The notes under the pieces were generated by a model that did no database searches, had not been told where the DNA came from, and was given only the letters and a program-made list of their open reading frames with translations. Positions 51,642 to 60,215 of a stretch of 64,000 bases of DNA are shown piece by piece. Made by a program: the position numbers and the translations under genes. Origin of the DNA: Phycisphaeraceae bacterium (GTDB lineage: Bacteria; Planctomycetota; Phycisphaerae; Phycisphaerales; SM1A02); NCBI GenBank assembly GCA_019636735.1, contig JAHBWY010000009.1, positions 1 to 64,000 of the forward strand, given 5' to 3'. Each line of letters begins with the position of its first letter. Position 1 is the first letter of the stretch.

Positions 51642-52078
51642 CCGACCTCCCCGAAGTAGCTGCGAACGGCGTGGTGGTGTCGATGGCAACGCGCGCAGAG
51701 CCAGGTGACGTCAAGCGGCGCTCGGTAGTTCTCGTGATGGGCGTGGACGGGCTTGGCGTCACAACATCCGGGGCAGCGTTCCGGGCGGACGAGTCGGCCG
51801 CTCCGGATCGCCCGTGCGACCGCACGGTGCGCCGCGTCGCGTTCGGGGTGCTCGCGGCGCGATCGACGAAGCCTCGCGGCCGCATCGGCGCGGCGCTCGG
51901 GAAGCGAAGCGCGCAGACGGTCGTACGCGAGGTACTGCTCATCCCGGAGGGCACGGTTCAGTCGAACATCGACTCGCGTGCACGAGATGCACTTGTTCAG
52001 GTGCCCATCGGCCATGCGGGGATGGCGGTAGAACTCGTCGAGCGGTTTCAGGTGTTGGCACTTGAAGCAGGTCTTCAT
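51638..52078 (-). CDS. HNH-like zinc protein
   Basis: A 146-aa protein. CFKCQHLKPLDEFYRHPRMA and CISCTR form an N-terminal zinc ribbon; a basic Arg-rich middle follows; then CPGC...HAHHENYRAPLDVTWLCARCHRHHHA, an HNH-type treble clef. Phages often carry such proteins near replication genes. Nuclease activity is plausible but unproven. Confidence 0.75.
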   Translation of the reverse strand: MKTCFKCQHLKPLDEFYRHPRMADGHLNKCISCTRVDVRLNRALRDEQYLAYDRLRASLPERRADAAARLRRSRREHPERDAAHRAVARAIRSGRLVRPERCPGCCDAKPVHAHHENYRAPLDVTWLCARCHRHHHAVRSYFGEVG

Positions 52079-52089
52079 GGTCGCTCCGC

Positions 52090-53793
52090 TCAGAACGGGA
52101 TCGAGTCGTCGTCGAAGCCACAGCCAGCCCCGACGGGCTCACTGGGATCTGGCAGGTTGTCCGGGTCCTCGAGCCGCGGCGGCTTCGGGCCGAGCTCGTG
52201 ACCGACGACGCGCTCCCACTGGTCGCCGGGCTTGCGCTCGACCGTGATCCGAAGCGGCTGCGCCAGCGCACCGGCACGGGCCAGGTCGACGGCCTCTTCG
52301 ACCGTCGTCGGCACCGCCTCGCTGGACCGCTTGCGCCACCACTCGGCGGCCTTGCGCTGCGCAAAGCTGCCGGGTGGATGCTCGAGGCAGATCCACTCGC
52401 GGAGCCAGCGGTTGAAGCCACCGCGGTACTCGACGCGCATCGTCGGGATCGCGCCGGGGTTGTCTCGCTTGAAGTGGACGTGGTAGCCGACCTCGACGAC
52501 ACGCTCCTCGGATCGCGATGCGCCATCGGCCCCGGAGACGATGTCCGCCTCTGAAGCAATCGCGGCGTGCTTGACCTGCCGCGGCGGGAACTTGTGCCCG
52601 CACTCGGGGCAGGTCGCGTAAGCCGCGTGAATCAAGGCGTCACACTGCGGGCACTGCTTGGCAGGCGCCTCGCCCGGCGCGCCTGAGCGGTCGGCCAGGC
52701 GGATAGCATCCACCGGTCCGTGCCGAAGGACGTTGCCGCCGAAGTCGAGGACGAGGCAGTCGGCCTTGCCGGGGTGCGGGCGGAAGCCGCGGCCCACCAT
52801 CTGGTAGTAGAGCCCCGGCGACAGCGTCGGCCGCAGCATCGCCACGCAGTCGACGTTGGGAGCGTCGAAGCCCGTCGTCAGCACGTTGACGTTGGCGAGG
52901 TACTTGAGCTCACCCGACTTGAAGCGAGCGATGAGTGCATCTCGCTCCTTGGTCGGGGTGCCGCCTTCGACGAACCCGCATTCGACGCCGTGGCGATCCT
53001 GCAACACGCGTGCGACATGCTCGCCGTGCGCAACGCCGGAGCAGAAGATCAGGACTGCCCGACGCTCGGCCGTCGCCGCGACGATCTCGGCGCACGCAGC
53101 GCCGACGAGGTCGTCCTTGTTCATCAGCGTCTCGACCTCGCCGGCGACGAACTCGCCGCCGCGGATGTGCAGCTCGCTGGTGTCGGCGACTGCCTTGCCG
53201 GCGCGGCTCTTGAGCGGACAGAGGTAGCCCGCCACGATCAGCTCGCGCACGCCCGCCTCGAAGCAGGTCTCGTTGAGCACGTGGTCCGGTGCGGGGCCGC
53301 AGATCAGGCCTGTCTTCATCCGGTACGGCGTCGCGGTCAGGCCGACGACGCGCTGGTGGTCGCAGAGGTCGCGCGCATCGGTCAGGAAGCGGCGGTACAT
53401 GCCCTCGCCCTCGGGCGGCACGAGGTGCGCCTCGTCGACGATGACGAGATCGAGCGGCCCGAGGTCGTGGGCGCGCTGGTAGACCGACTGGATGCCAGCG
53501 ATCGTCACCGCGTAGCCGAGATCGCGGCGACCGAGCCCGGCAGAGAAGACGCCGATCGGCAGGTCGGGCGCGACGGCGCGAAGCTTGTCCGCAGCCTGCT
53601 CGAGCAGTTCCCGCACATGGGCCAGGACGACGACGCGGCCGTTCCACTTCTGCACCGCATCGCGGCAGAGCTCGGCGATCACGTGCGTCTTGCCCGATCC
53701 GGTGGGAAGCACGACCGCGGGGTTGGTGTCGCACGCGGCGATGTGCTGCCAGACGGCATCGACCGCCTCGCGCTGGTAGGGACGCAACTCCAT
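52090..53793 (-). CDS. SF2 DEAD/DEAH helicase with zinc ribbon and SSB-like C-terminal tip
   Basis: A 567-aa helicase: motif Q/I region LRPYQREAVDAVW and PTGSGKTH (about 30-37), VIVDEAHLV, LTATPYR, a C-terminal lobe with TTGFDAPNVD and QMVGRGFRPHPGK, then a zinc ribbon (CPQCDALIH, CPECGHKFP) and a DUF-like C-terminal region. The last residues are GFDDDSIPF, very like the SSB tip DFDDDIPF that recruits replication and repair proteins. The start overlaps the RusA stop by 1 nt. Confidence 0.88.
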   Translation of the reverse strand: MELRPYQREAVDAVWQHIAACDTNPAVVLPTGSGKTHVIAELCRDAVQKWNGRVVVLAHVRELLEQAADKLRAVAPDLPIGVFSAGLGRRDLGYAVTIAGIQSVYQRAHDLGPLDLVIVDEAHLVPPEGEGMYRRFLTDARDLCDHQRVVGLTATPYRMKTGLICGPAPDHVLNETCFEAGVRELIVAGYLCPLKSRAGKAVADTSELHIRGGEFVAGEVETLMNKDDLVGAACAEIVAATAERRAVLIFCSGVAHGEHVARVLQDRHGVECGFVEGGTPTKERDALIARFKSGELKYLANVNVLTTGFDAPNVDCVAMLRPTLSPGLYYQMVGRGFRPHPGKADCLVLDFGGNVLRHGPVDAIRLADRSGAPGEAPAKQCPQCDALIHAAYATCPECGHKFPPRQVKHAAIASEADIVSGADGASRSEERVVEVGYHVHFKRDNPGAIPTMRVEYRGGFNRWLREWICLEHPPGSFAQRKAAEWWRKRSSEAVPTTVEEAVDLARAGALAQPLRITVERKPGDQWERVVGHELGPKPPRLEDPDNLPDPSEPVGAGCGFDDDSIPF

Positions 53794-54179
53794 TACGCGC
53801 TGCCCTCCCCGCCGAGGGGCGCGATGCGCACGACGACCTTGCCGTCGGGCACGACCTCGGCCCGGACGATCTCAAGCCGATCGATCTGCCCGTCGTCCTC
53901 GTAGACGCCTCCATGCGCCAGCGCATCGAGCAGCGCCTTCATCGCGTTGTCGAGATCGCGGCGACGACGGTCGGGAGGATGCGCCGTGACATGCACCGCG
54001 AGCGGCCCATCCATCCGGGCAATGCGGCGGAGCGACAGCTGTGCCGCGACTCTGGCCCGGAAGCGTCGCCCCTCGCGGCTGATGAGCGTTCGAGTCCCCA
54101 CCCGTCGCCAGTAGTGGTTCACTGACGGCGGGTAGGGCAGCTCGAGCGTCAGCGGAGTCGCGTCGGTCACCGCTTCCAC
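53793..54179 (-). CDS. rusA: RusA-family Holliday junction resolvase
   Basis: A 128-aa protein: LPYPPSVNHYWRRVG near the start, then PPDRRRRDLDNAMKALLDAL and GVYEDDGQIDRL with the conserved Asp residues of RusA. It resolves four-way DNA junctions during phage replication and packaging. It overlaps the DUF669 gene by 13 nt. Confidence 0.9.
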   Translation of the reverse strand: MEAVTDATPLTLELPYPPSVNHYWRRVGTRTLISREGRRFRARVAAQLSLRRIARMDGPLAVHVTAHPPDRRRRDLDNAMKALLDALAHGGVYEDDGQIDRLEIVRAEVVPDGKVVVRIAPLGGEGSA

Positions 54180-54670
54180 GGCGGCACCCCCGCGCCAGCG
54201 GTCGCTGCGACTGCACCGCCCGGCGCGGGACGCCCATTGCCGACGACCGCGGGCACGCCCGTGCCGGTCGAGCCGTCGCGGCGGGCATAGCCCTTGACGA
54301 CGTTCGTCGGCTCGCCGGTGTCCTCGCGGTTCTTCACCGCGACCGAGGCGACCAGCGGCACGTTGTGCAGCTCCACCGAGTCACGCGGCTTCATGACGTT
54401 CACCGCGCGGCAGATCGCCGACAGCGTGCCGCGCGCGATCTCGACCGTCTGCTCGTTGGTGTGCTTGAGGGTCAGGCGATCCCAAAGCTTGCGGCCCTTG
54501 TAGGGGCCGTCGATCACCTCCATCTCGACCTCGAGGTACTCGCCCTTGCCGTTCTTGGTGGGCTTCATCTCCGTCGCGGTGATGACCACGAGGTACTTGC
54601 CGCTCGGAATGGGATCGAAGCCGGTGTTGGGGTCGACGTCGTGCGCGTTGAATCCGTTCAGGTCTGCCAT
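54167..54670 (-). CDS. DUF669-family phage protein
   Basis: A 167-aa protein: FDPIPSGKYLVVITATEMKP, YLEVEMEVIDGPYKGRKLWD and RLTLKH, the DUF669 pattern, with a Gly/Ala/Pro-rich tail ending PPWKR. Members sit beside phage recombinases and are thought to bind single-stranded DNA. It starts 4 nt after the Sak4-like gene. Confidence 0.85.
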   Translation of the reverse strand: MADLNGFNAHDVDPNTGFDPIPSGKYLVVITATEMKPTKNGKGEYLEVEMEVIDGPYKGRKLWDRLTLKHTNEQTVEIARGTLSAICRAVNVMKPRDSVELHNVPLVASVAVKNREDTGEPTNVVKGYARRDGSTGTGVPAVVGNGRPAPGGAVAATAGAGVPPWKR

Positions 54671-54674
54671 GTGG

Positions 54675-55466
54675 TCAGGCTCCTTGCTCGTTGGCGGTTT
54701 CGGATTGGGTCGGGTCGATCACGGGCTGCTCGCCGCGCGCGAGCGCCGCGAAGACGCGGTAGTCCAGCGGCAGCTCGTCGGGGAGGTTGAGGCGGTTCTT
54801 GGCGACATGCGCCGGCCGCTCGGTGGTGCGGAGAATCCGCTCGCCGGTGCCGATGCCCTGCGTGCGCTTGCGGTCGAAGCCCTCGCTGCTCGTCCGCGTG
54901 TGGACGCGGTAGGTGGCGAAGAGCACCTCGTCGCACCACTCCTGGACGAGCGCCGACGCCTGCTTCTGGAGGCGCGGCGCGTAGCGGTCGTACGAGTCGG
55001 TCTCGGGGTTGGCGAACTTCTCGATCGCGGCGTGCGCGATGAGGATCACCTGCATGCCACGGTCGGCACGCAGCGCGTCGAGTCCCGCGAAGATCTCGCG
55101 CCACTGCGTCAGCGCGAAGACGTAGCCCTTCGCGTAGCCGATGTCCTCGATCGTCTCAACGCCGCGCTTGGCGCAGACCTCCGCCCAGATCAGGCGTTCC
55201 AGCCAGTCCAGCGAATCGATGACGACCGTCTGGTAGTCGTGCTCCTCGGAGTAGAGCGTCGACAGCGCCGCGAGCACGTCGGCGTACTTCGTCGCCAGCG
55301 GAAAGCGGTCGCACTCGATGTCGTTGGTGCCTTCCTCGGTCGTAATGAAGATCGGCTTCTCGGCCATCGCGCCGAACGTCGACTTCCCCACGCCGTGGAC
55401 GCCGTAGACCATGATGCGACGGGGCATCGCGGCGCGGCCCTTCTGGATGTGTGCGAGCATCGTCAT
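54675..55466 (-). CDS. Sak4-like RecA-fold ATPase
   Basis: A 263-aa P-loop protein: VYGVHGVGKSTFG (Walker A), TEEGTNDIECDRFPL, TVVIDSLDWLERLIW (Walker B) and VILIAHAAIEKF, the AAA_24/Sak4 pattern of phage recombinases that anneal single strands together with SSB. AGGAG 10 nt before ATG 55,466 favours that start; a second ATG is 6 bp on. Confidence 0.85.
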   Translation of the reverse strand: MTMLAHIQKGRAAMPRRIMVYGVHGVGKSTFGAMAEKPIFITTEEGTNDIECDRFPLATKYADVLAALSTLYSEEHDYQTVVIDSLDWLERLIWAEVCAKRGVETIEDIGYAKGYVFALTQWREIFAGLDALRADRGMQVILIAHAAIEKFANPETDSYDRYAPRLQKQASALVQEWCDEVLFATYRVHTRTSSEGFDRKRTQGIGTGERILRTTERPAHVAKNRLNLPDELPLDYRVFAALARGEQPVIDPTQSETANEQGA

Positions 55467-55510
55467 GCGGTGCGGTCTCCTGCGGTTGGTGCGGTGGATG
55501 GACGGCGGGC

Positions 55511-56350
55511 TCAGTCACGGTCGTAGAGCCGCAGAGATTCGAAGCCGGTCGGCCACGAGTCGCTGTCGCGGCAACGGACGAGCTGGCGGATCGCGGCGGT
55601 GTTCTGCTCGGCGGCCTTGTCGAGGATGCGGGGCGAGAGCTGCCACACGCCGCAGCGGAACGGCTCGCGCTTCTCGACGGCGATTAGGTGGACCGGCAGC
55701 ATCTGGCCGCCCGCCTGCGCGACGAGCGCCCTGTAGAAGGCAAGCTGCGCGACGTAGCCGAAGGCGCCGATGTGCCACTCGAACGAATCGAGCGAGTCGG
55801 CGGTCTTGAGATCCACGATGCCGCGGTCGATGGTCGGGTTGATCCAGTCGATCCGCGCTTGGCAGGGCACGCCCTCGAGCGTGCCGCGCACGACGCCCTC
55901 CGCCATGCCCATCGCGAGGAGCTCGCGTGCGAAGGCGTGCGCCTTCACGCTCGCCGCCATCTGCTCGACGATCGCGGCATCCTCATCGCCGAGCGCCGGC
56001 TTGCCGCGCTTCTCGGCCCACTCGGCGAATGCCTTCGTCGCCGAGCCGAACGGCTTGCCTGTCTTCTTGTTGATCGGGCCGCCGACCGCGAACTCCTGCT
56101 CGTAGCGCTCACGGCCCTCGAGGATCAGCGTGTGCGCAGCGCGCCCGACGAGGAACGCCAGCGAGTCTCGCTCGGGGATGAGCCCCAGCTCCTTGCGACG
56201 TAAGAGCTGAGGACACTGTCGGAAGTCCGCGAGCCGATGCGAGGTGAGGTATTCGCCGCGCCGCGCGTGGTAGGCGTCGGCGCTCTCGCGGATCAGGAAG
56301 CGAAGGCGGCTGTCGGTCGAATCAGGCTTCGTCGCGGTGGCGATCGGCAT
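55511..56350 (-). CDS. RecE/RecB-like PD-(D/E)XK exonuclease
   Basis: A 279-aa nuclease: HRLADFRQCPQLLRRK, VGRAAHTLILEG, CQARIDWINP, GIVDLKTADSL (the D...D-x-K catalytic core) and FGYVAQLAFYRAL. It would resect double-stranded ends to feed the Sak4-like protein. The start is ambiguous: GTG at 56,467 has a stronger ribosome site (AAGGAGG, 4-5 nt) and would add 39 residues and overlap the upstream gene by 19 nt; ATG 56,350 has GGAG at 6 nt. Confidence 0.85.
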   Translation of the reverse strand: MPIATATKPDSTDSRLRFLIRESADAYHARRGEYLTSHRLADFRQCPQLLRRKELGLIPERDSLAFLVGRAAHTLILEGRERYEQEFAVGGPINKKTGKPFGSATKAFAEWAEKRGKPALGDEDAAIVEQMAASVKAHAFARELLAMGMAEGVVRGTLEGVPCQARIDWINPTIDRGIVDLKTADSLDSFEWHIGAFGYVAQLAFYRALVAQAGGQMLPVHLIAVEKREPFRCGVWQLSPRILDKAAEQNTAAIRQLVRCRDSDSWPTGFESLRLYDRD

Positions 56351-56448
56351 GGGTGTCTCCGATGGGAAGTAGTCGCGGCGGTAGTCGCCCTGGCCGAGGC
56401 GGACGAGCGGCGCATCGCCGGCGTCGCGTCGGCGCGAGAACGCGCGCA

Positions 56449-56775
56449 TCAGGCGGCGGATGGGCACGCGGCCTCCTTGGTCGATGGAGTAGGGGGTGCC
56501 GAGCGCTCCGGGCACCGACAGACGGCAAAGGCCGTCTCGCCATACTCCCGCCGTGCGTAGCCGACGAAGAGCTGGTTCAGAGCCTGGCCGACGTGCGTCG
56601 AGGCGTCGATGACCAGAGTGCGGGTGAGCGGACGTCCGGCGAAGCGCGCGTCCATGCGGGCTCTCGCCTCGCCGTGAAGGCTCTCCACGGCGATCAAGGC
56701 CAGGTCGAGCGTGGCGAGCACCTCGACAAAGGGCACCTGCGGGTTGAAGACGTACCGATAGACCTCACGCGTCAT
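56449..56775 (-). CDS. Conserved small phage protein
   Basis: A 108-aa protein: MTREVYRYVFNPQVPFVEVL, LALIAVESLHGEARARMD, RTLVIDASTHVGQALNQLF, YARREYGETAFAV. It has an alpha/beta pattern without membrane segments. It lies between the sigma-like factor and exonuclease genes. Probably an early phage gene; function not known to me. Confidence 0.65.
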   Translation of the reverse strand: MTREVYRYVFNPQVPFVEVLATLDLALIAVESLHGEARARMDARFAGRPLTRTLVIDASTHVGQALNQLFVGYARREYGETAFAVCRCPERSAPPTPSTKEAACPSAA

Positions 56776-56856
56776 GCGTGCTGCTCCTTCTGGCGTCCGG
56801 TGAGTGATGGGTCGCTACTGGATACCTACGCGGCGCCCATGCCAAGTTGCGCGCGA

Positions 56857-57426
56857 TCACAGGTACTCGCGCAGCCCCGCGTCCTCGAAGACCTCGCGGA
56901 TCTCGTCGATGTGCCGCTCGACCGCGCTGCGCGGGATGCCGAGCTCGTTGGCGATCGAGTTGACGGTGCCGGTCACGAGCCCCAGCGCGATCGCGCGGTG
57001 CAGCTCCGAGAGCCGGGCCAGGACCTCGGCGACATCGCGCTCGAGCTCGCGCAGCCGCTGCGGCACGCTCGACGACTCTGCGATGAGCTGGTGCCGCGGG
57101 ACCGCGCGGCCGTCACAGTCGAGGGCGGTGTCGTCGAGCGAGCACTCCTCCCTCTCCGGCGACCGCATCTCGGCGAAGCGGTAGCGGATCAGCGTGACGA
57201 CGCGGCGCTCGACGACGCGGGCGACGAAGGTGTTGAGCTGCGCCTTGGCCGGGTCGAACTTCGGCAGCCGATCGATCAGATCGGTGAGCAGGTCGTGCTC
57301 GAGGTCGCAGCGTTCGGTTCGCTTCCGGAGTCGTCGGAACAGCCTGTTGGCGTGGTACTCGACGACTCGGGAGATGGCAGGATCAGTAGGGTCAATCGGG
57401 GGTGCAGCGGCTGAGGATCGGTCCAT
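56857..57426 (-). CDS. Phage-encoded RNA polymerase sigma-like factor
   Basis: A 189-aa protein with sigma-70 (ECF-like) architecture: region 2 at about 20-90 (YHANRLFRRLRKRTERCDLE, FDPAKAQLNTFVARVVERRV) and region 4 at about 135-180 (LARLSELHRAIALGLVTGTV, ANELGIPRSAVERHIDEI). Head of the recombination-replication operon, it may direct host polymerase to phage promoters. GGAG 8 nt before the ATG supports the start. Confidence 0.75.
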   Translation of the reverse strand: MDRSSAAAPPIDPTDPAISRVVEYHANRLFRRLRKRTERCDLEHDLLTDLIDRLPKFDPAKAQLNTFVARVVERRVVTLIRYRFAEMRSPEREECSLDDTALDCDGRAVPRHQLIAESSSVPQRLRELERDVAEVLARLSELHRAIALGLVTGTVNSIANELGIPRSAVERHIDEIREVFEDAGLREYL

Positions 57427-57512
57427 GAAGAATCTCCGTGTTGGGCCGCATCCACTGCGACCAGTTCACGGGGAGTCTCGGGAGACCGACCTGCCGGATC
57501 AGTCCTGACTAG

Positions 57513-58532
57513 TCATGACTTGGAGAGGATTTCTGCCGCACGCACGCCTTGATCGGTGAGGAAGTAGCCGCCAAGCCGGCCGAGATGACGGCCGTTGCCG
57601 AGCAGGTTCATCTTCACGAGAGACGAGAGAGCGGCTTTGAAGCTGGCATCCCATGTGTAGCCCGCGAGCTTCGCAAGCGCCTTCTGTCCAGGCGGATTCG
57701 ATGCATCGGCGCCGACGACTCCCTTCTCATGGAGCGCCGTGATTGCATTGCGTTCCATCTCCTTGAGACGACGCACCTGTTCCGCGACGGCATCACCGGT
57801 CGGGTCGGCCGGCCGGCCAGGATTCACTGCAGGTGTGCTCTGACGATGAGACGCCTCCTCGTCCACGCGGAGGCAGAAGTCGCGAACGCGAGCATGCGCC
57901 GATGTCATGAGTCGCACGGTGCCGGTCGCTCCGAACGCAATCGACTCGGACATCGCCAGGTGGAGTACCGTCCGGCGCGAGAGCACTGTCGCCAGCGATG
58001 GGTCTTCGCTCGGGCGGGGGGTGAGCACGACGAGCGGGACACTCTCCTCGCCAGCGAGTCGGATGATCGTGTCTACGAGTTCCCTGTCCTCACCCACGAC
58101 GAGGAACACCCCACACGTGACGGATGACTGCGTGCGCAGCGTGCCGATGCGCCGGACGCCTGCCAACGCGTGACGCTCCCACCATCCGATCGGTTCGCAG
58201 CGAAGCGCGCCACAGACCCGCTGACACAACCCCCGCAGATCGATCCGATATGCCAGGACCTCCTCGTGCGACAACGTCACCGTCACGCCGTTGGTCGGAT
58301 CGACCCCAACGACACGGTCTTTCTCGAGCACCAGATCGAGCGGCGGACCAACCCGGCCAAGACGCGGATAGGCGGCGACACGCTCGCCGGTCTTCACGAT
58401 GAACGGCGCAACGATCGGGTATTCGTCACCCAGCAGCAACTCCCACTCGGCCCTAACCGAGGCGAGTTCCGGCATCGTGTTCAGCGACGACCAGAGTCGG
58501 CTTAACTTCCACCATCGATCCCTCGTTCGCAT
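57513..58532 (-). CDS. Unrecognised protein with C-terminal winged helix
   Basis: A 339-aa protein. The N-terminal two thirds is alpha/beta (LLLGDEYPIVAPFIVKTGER, GVFLVVGEDRELVDTIIRLA, PLVVLTPRPSEDPSLATVLS); the C-terminal about 85 residues look like a winged helix (QKALAKLAGYTWDASFKAAL, GRLGGYFLTDQGVRAAEIL). AGGAG 8 nt before ATG 58,532 supports this start, overlapping the upstream gene by 80 nt. I know no family for it. It forms a two-gene operon with the next gene. Confidence 0.65.
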   Translation of the reverse strand: MRTRDRWWKLSRLWSSLNTMPELASVRAEWELLLGDEYPIVAPFIVKTGERVAAYPRLGRVGPPLDLVLEKDRVVGVDPTNGVTVTLSHEEVLAYRIDLRGLCQRVCGALRCEPIGWWERHALAGVRRIGTLRTQSSVTCGVFLVVGEDRELVDTIIRLAGEESVPLVVLTPRPSEDPSLATVLSRRTVLHLAMSESIAFGATGTVRLMTSAHARVRDFCLRVDEEASHRQSTPAVNPGRPADPTGDAVAEQVRRLKEMERNAITALHEKGVVGADASNPPGQKALAKLAGYTWDASFKAALSSLVKMNLLGNGRHLGRLGGYFLTDQGVRAAEILSKS

Positions 58533-59691
58533 GTCGATCTCCTGCGGTGCGTCCAACAACGAAGCCGCGAGCTTCCAGCCATCGAGTGACAGCATCGCTA
58601 TCGTCATCACGCACGAATGTCGCGTTGTGCGGAGTCACCTTGACGCGGCGGACGTTCGGGCTGTTGGTGAACTTGATCTCGAACTTCGCCGCGATGATCT
58701 TCGGCCTCTGTGGCATCGTCTTGCCGCGATTCCTCAGCCCCTTGAAGATGTCCTTTGACCGGCGAACCTCTGTCTCGATGGGGTCGCCAGGCCACAAGTA
58801 GTGGATCTCGACCAAGCGGATGAAGTCGATACCGTCGATGTCTTCGCACAAGAGGGCGCTCTCGCCATCGACCCGAAGCGGATCAAGTGTGTGCTTGTCT
58901 GCCTCGCCGAAGAACTCCTCGTCTCCAAGCAGCGCCTGTCCGAAGACCCTGCAGTAGAGGCGCTTCTCGCCGATGGTCTGCGCGTTCGCGCAGAGTTCAC
59001 CGAGCGTCTTCTCGTAGATCACGACGTCGTACTTCATCGGGCGATAGAGCAAGCTGGCGCTGGACGGGCTATCCACTTCCTCACGGCGAAGGGGTTCCCC
59101 ATGCTTGACGAGGAAGAGGATGCGATGGTCTTCGGGGAATGCCCTGACCTCACACCGATCCCCTCGCTTGTGCGACGCGAACCATGTCGCGAGCGCGCGT
59201 TCGATCGTTCGTAGTGCCCGCTCCGAGGGCTGACGGCATTTCGGCACCGGCTGATCCGCCCGTCTCATCGGGAAGTAGTCGAAGGATCGCGGACGATGGA
59301 CGAACTGTCTCGCCTGCTGCTGCTCGAGGAGCGTCGGGTCGAGCAGCCAGAGTTGAACCGCCACATCCGCTGGAGTGTGCTCCTCGCCATCGATCGCGAT
59401 GCCTGCCGCCGCTGCCGCATCGAGGAGCGCGTCCAAGCCCTCGGCGGTGGACAGGTCGGCGAGCAGATACAGCGCATCCACTAGATCGGGCGGAGGGCCA
59501 TGGGCAGCAGAGGCGAGGATGAGACTGAGCTGGTCGTAGTCGATCTCGCGGCCGTCGTCGGCATCGGGCAGGTCGATGCCGCATCCAGCCAGGTAGGTCT
59601 CGAACCGCTCGAGGAAATCGAGGAGGTGCCGTCGCCCGATGCTCCGAAGGACCTTCGGCTCCGTGAATCGGCGAGGGTTGAAGGTCGGCAT
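58453..59691 (-). CDS. Unrecognised 412-aa protein of a two-gene operon
   Basis: A 412-aa soluble protein: TFNPRRFTEPKVLRSIGRRH, a helical N-terminal region, RPRSFDYFPMRRADQPVP, a beta-rich middle (HRILFLVKHGEPLRREEV, YRPMKYDVVIYEKTLGEL), and KIIAAKFEIKFTNSPNVRRV near the end. I recognise no family. It overlaps the next gene by 80 nt and shares a divergent control region with the toxin-antitoxin pair. Likely an accessory, possibly defence, operon (inference). Confidence 0.65.
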   Translation of the reverse strand: MPTFNPRRFTEPKVLRSIGRRHLLDFLERFETYLAGCGIDLPDADDGREIDYDQLSLILASAAHGPPPDLVDALYLLADLSTAEGLDALLDAAAAAGIAIDGEEHTPADVAVQLWLLDPTLLEQQQARQFVHRPRSFDYFPMRRADQPVPKCRQPSERALRTIERALATWFASHKRGDRCEVRAFPEDHRILFLVKHGEPLRREEVDSPSSASLLYRPMKYDVVIYEKTLGELCANAQTIGEKRLYCRVFGQALLGDEEFFGEADKHTLDPLRVDGESALLCEDIDGIDFIRLVEIHYLWPGDPIETEVRRSKDIFKGLRNRGKTMPQRPKIIAAKFEIKFTNSPNVRRVKVTPHNATFVRDDDSDAVTRWLEARGFVVGRTAGDRHANEGSMVEVKPTLVVAEHDAGTRLG

Positions 59692-59753
59692 GCGTCTGGC
59701 TCCTCTCGTGGTTCGGCGGCGTTATCCGGGCTTCAGGGTCGGGATAGAGCGGC

Positions 59754-59793
59754 TGGGCAGCCCAGCCGGACGATGCTATACTACCTCGGAGGT
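59754..59793 (+). promoter_or_regulatory. Promoter and operator candidate of the toxin-antitoxin pair
   Basis: TGGGCA (59,754-59,759) and TATACT (59,777-59,782) are 17 nt apart on the plus strand. Directly downstream is the palindrome ACCTC-G-GAGGT (59,783-59,793), a plausible autoregulatory operator. A second possible promoter, TTGACA (59,793-59,798)-16-TAGACT, would start too close to the ATG at 59,823. Confidence 0.5.
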
Positions 59794-59822
59794 TGACAAA
59801 CCGCTACTCTGGGATAGACTAC

Positions 59823-60215
59823 ATGCCGAAGGATACTGAATGCCAGCCGCCAGACCCCAGAGCCGTTTCCGAGTTCCTGACCGCCTTCAAGCTGGCGATC
59901 GACTACGAGCGGTGCGAGTTCCGCGGACGCCCCCGGACCGAGCAGGATCTGATCGATCTCAACCTCACCCGACGGCTGGCCTTGGAGCAGATCTGCCGGC
60001 TCACCCCGAGCAACTACTCGGCGGGGCCGACGCCCGACGACACGGATCAGTCAAGAGACGTCTGGATCTTTGGGTGCGATCTTGAAGGCACGGAGGTCTA
60101 CATCAAGCTCAGACTCAACCCCACCAAGCCGCGCGAGCTGCCTCGCGGAACGGTGTGGTCGTTCCACAAGGCCCAGCATCCGATGCGTTATCCGCTGAGA
60201 GGAGCCAGCTCATGA
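59823..60215 (+). CDS. Toxin of a type II toxin-antitoxin pair (MqsR/RelE-like)
   Basis: A 130-aa protein: AVSEFLTAFKLAIDYERCEF, DLIDLNLTRRLALEQICRLT, and VWIFGCDLEGTEVYIKLRL followed by VWSFHKAQHPMRYP. The last part is the pattern of RelE/MqsR-type toxins encoded upstream of SocA-domain antitoxins. It overlaps the antitoxin by 4 nt (ATGA). A TTG at 59,793 is a less likely start. Confidence 0.7.
   Translation: MPKDTECQPPDPRAVSEFLTAFKLAIDYERCEFRGRPRTEQDLIDLNLTRRLALEQICRLTPSNYSAGPTPDDTDQSRDVWIFGCDLEGTEVYIKLRLNPTKPRELPRGTVWSFHKAQHPMRYPLRGASS

Noticed and set aside
54080..54110. GTTCGAGTCCC string resembling a tRNA T-arm
   Set aside because: It lies inside the RusA gene and no cloverleaf can be drawn around it.
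57475..57525. Short palindromes (GTCTCGGGAGAC, GACTAGTC, GTCATGAC) before the sigma-like gene
   Set aside because: Possible operators, but each is short and no promoter boxes fit around them convincingly.
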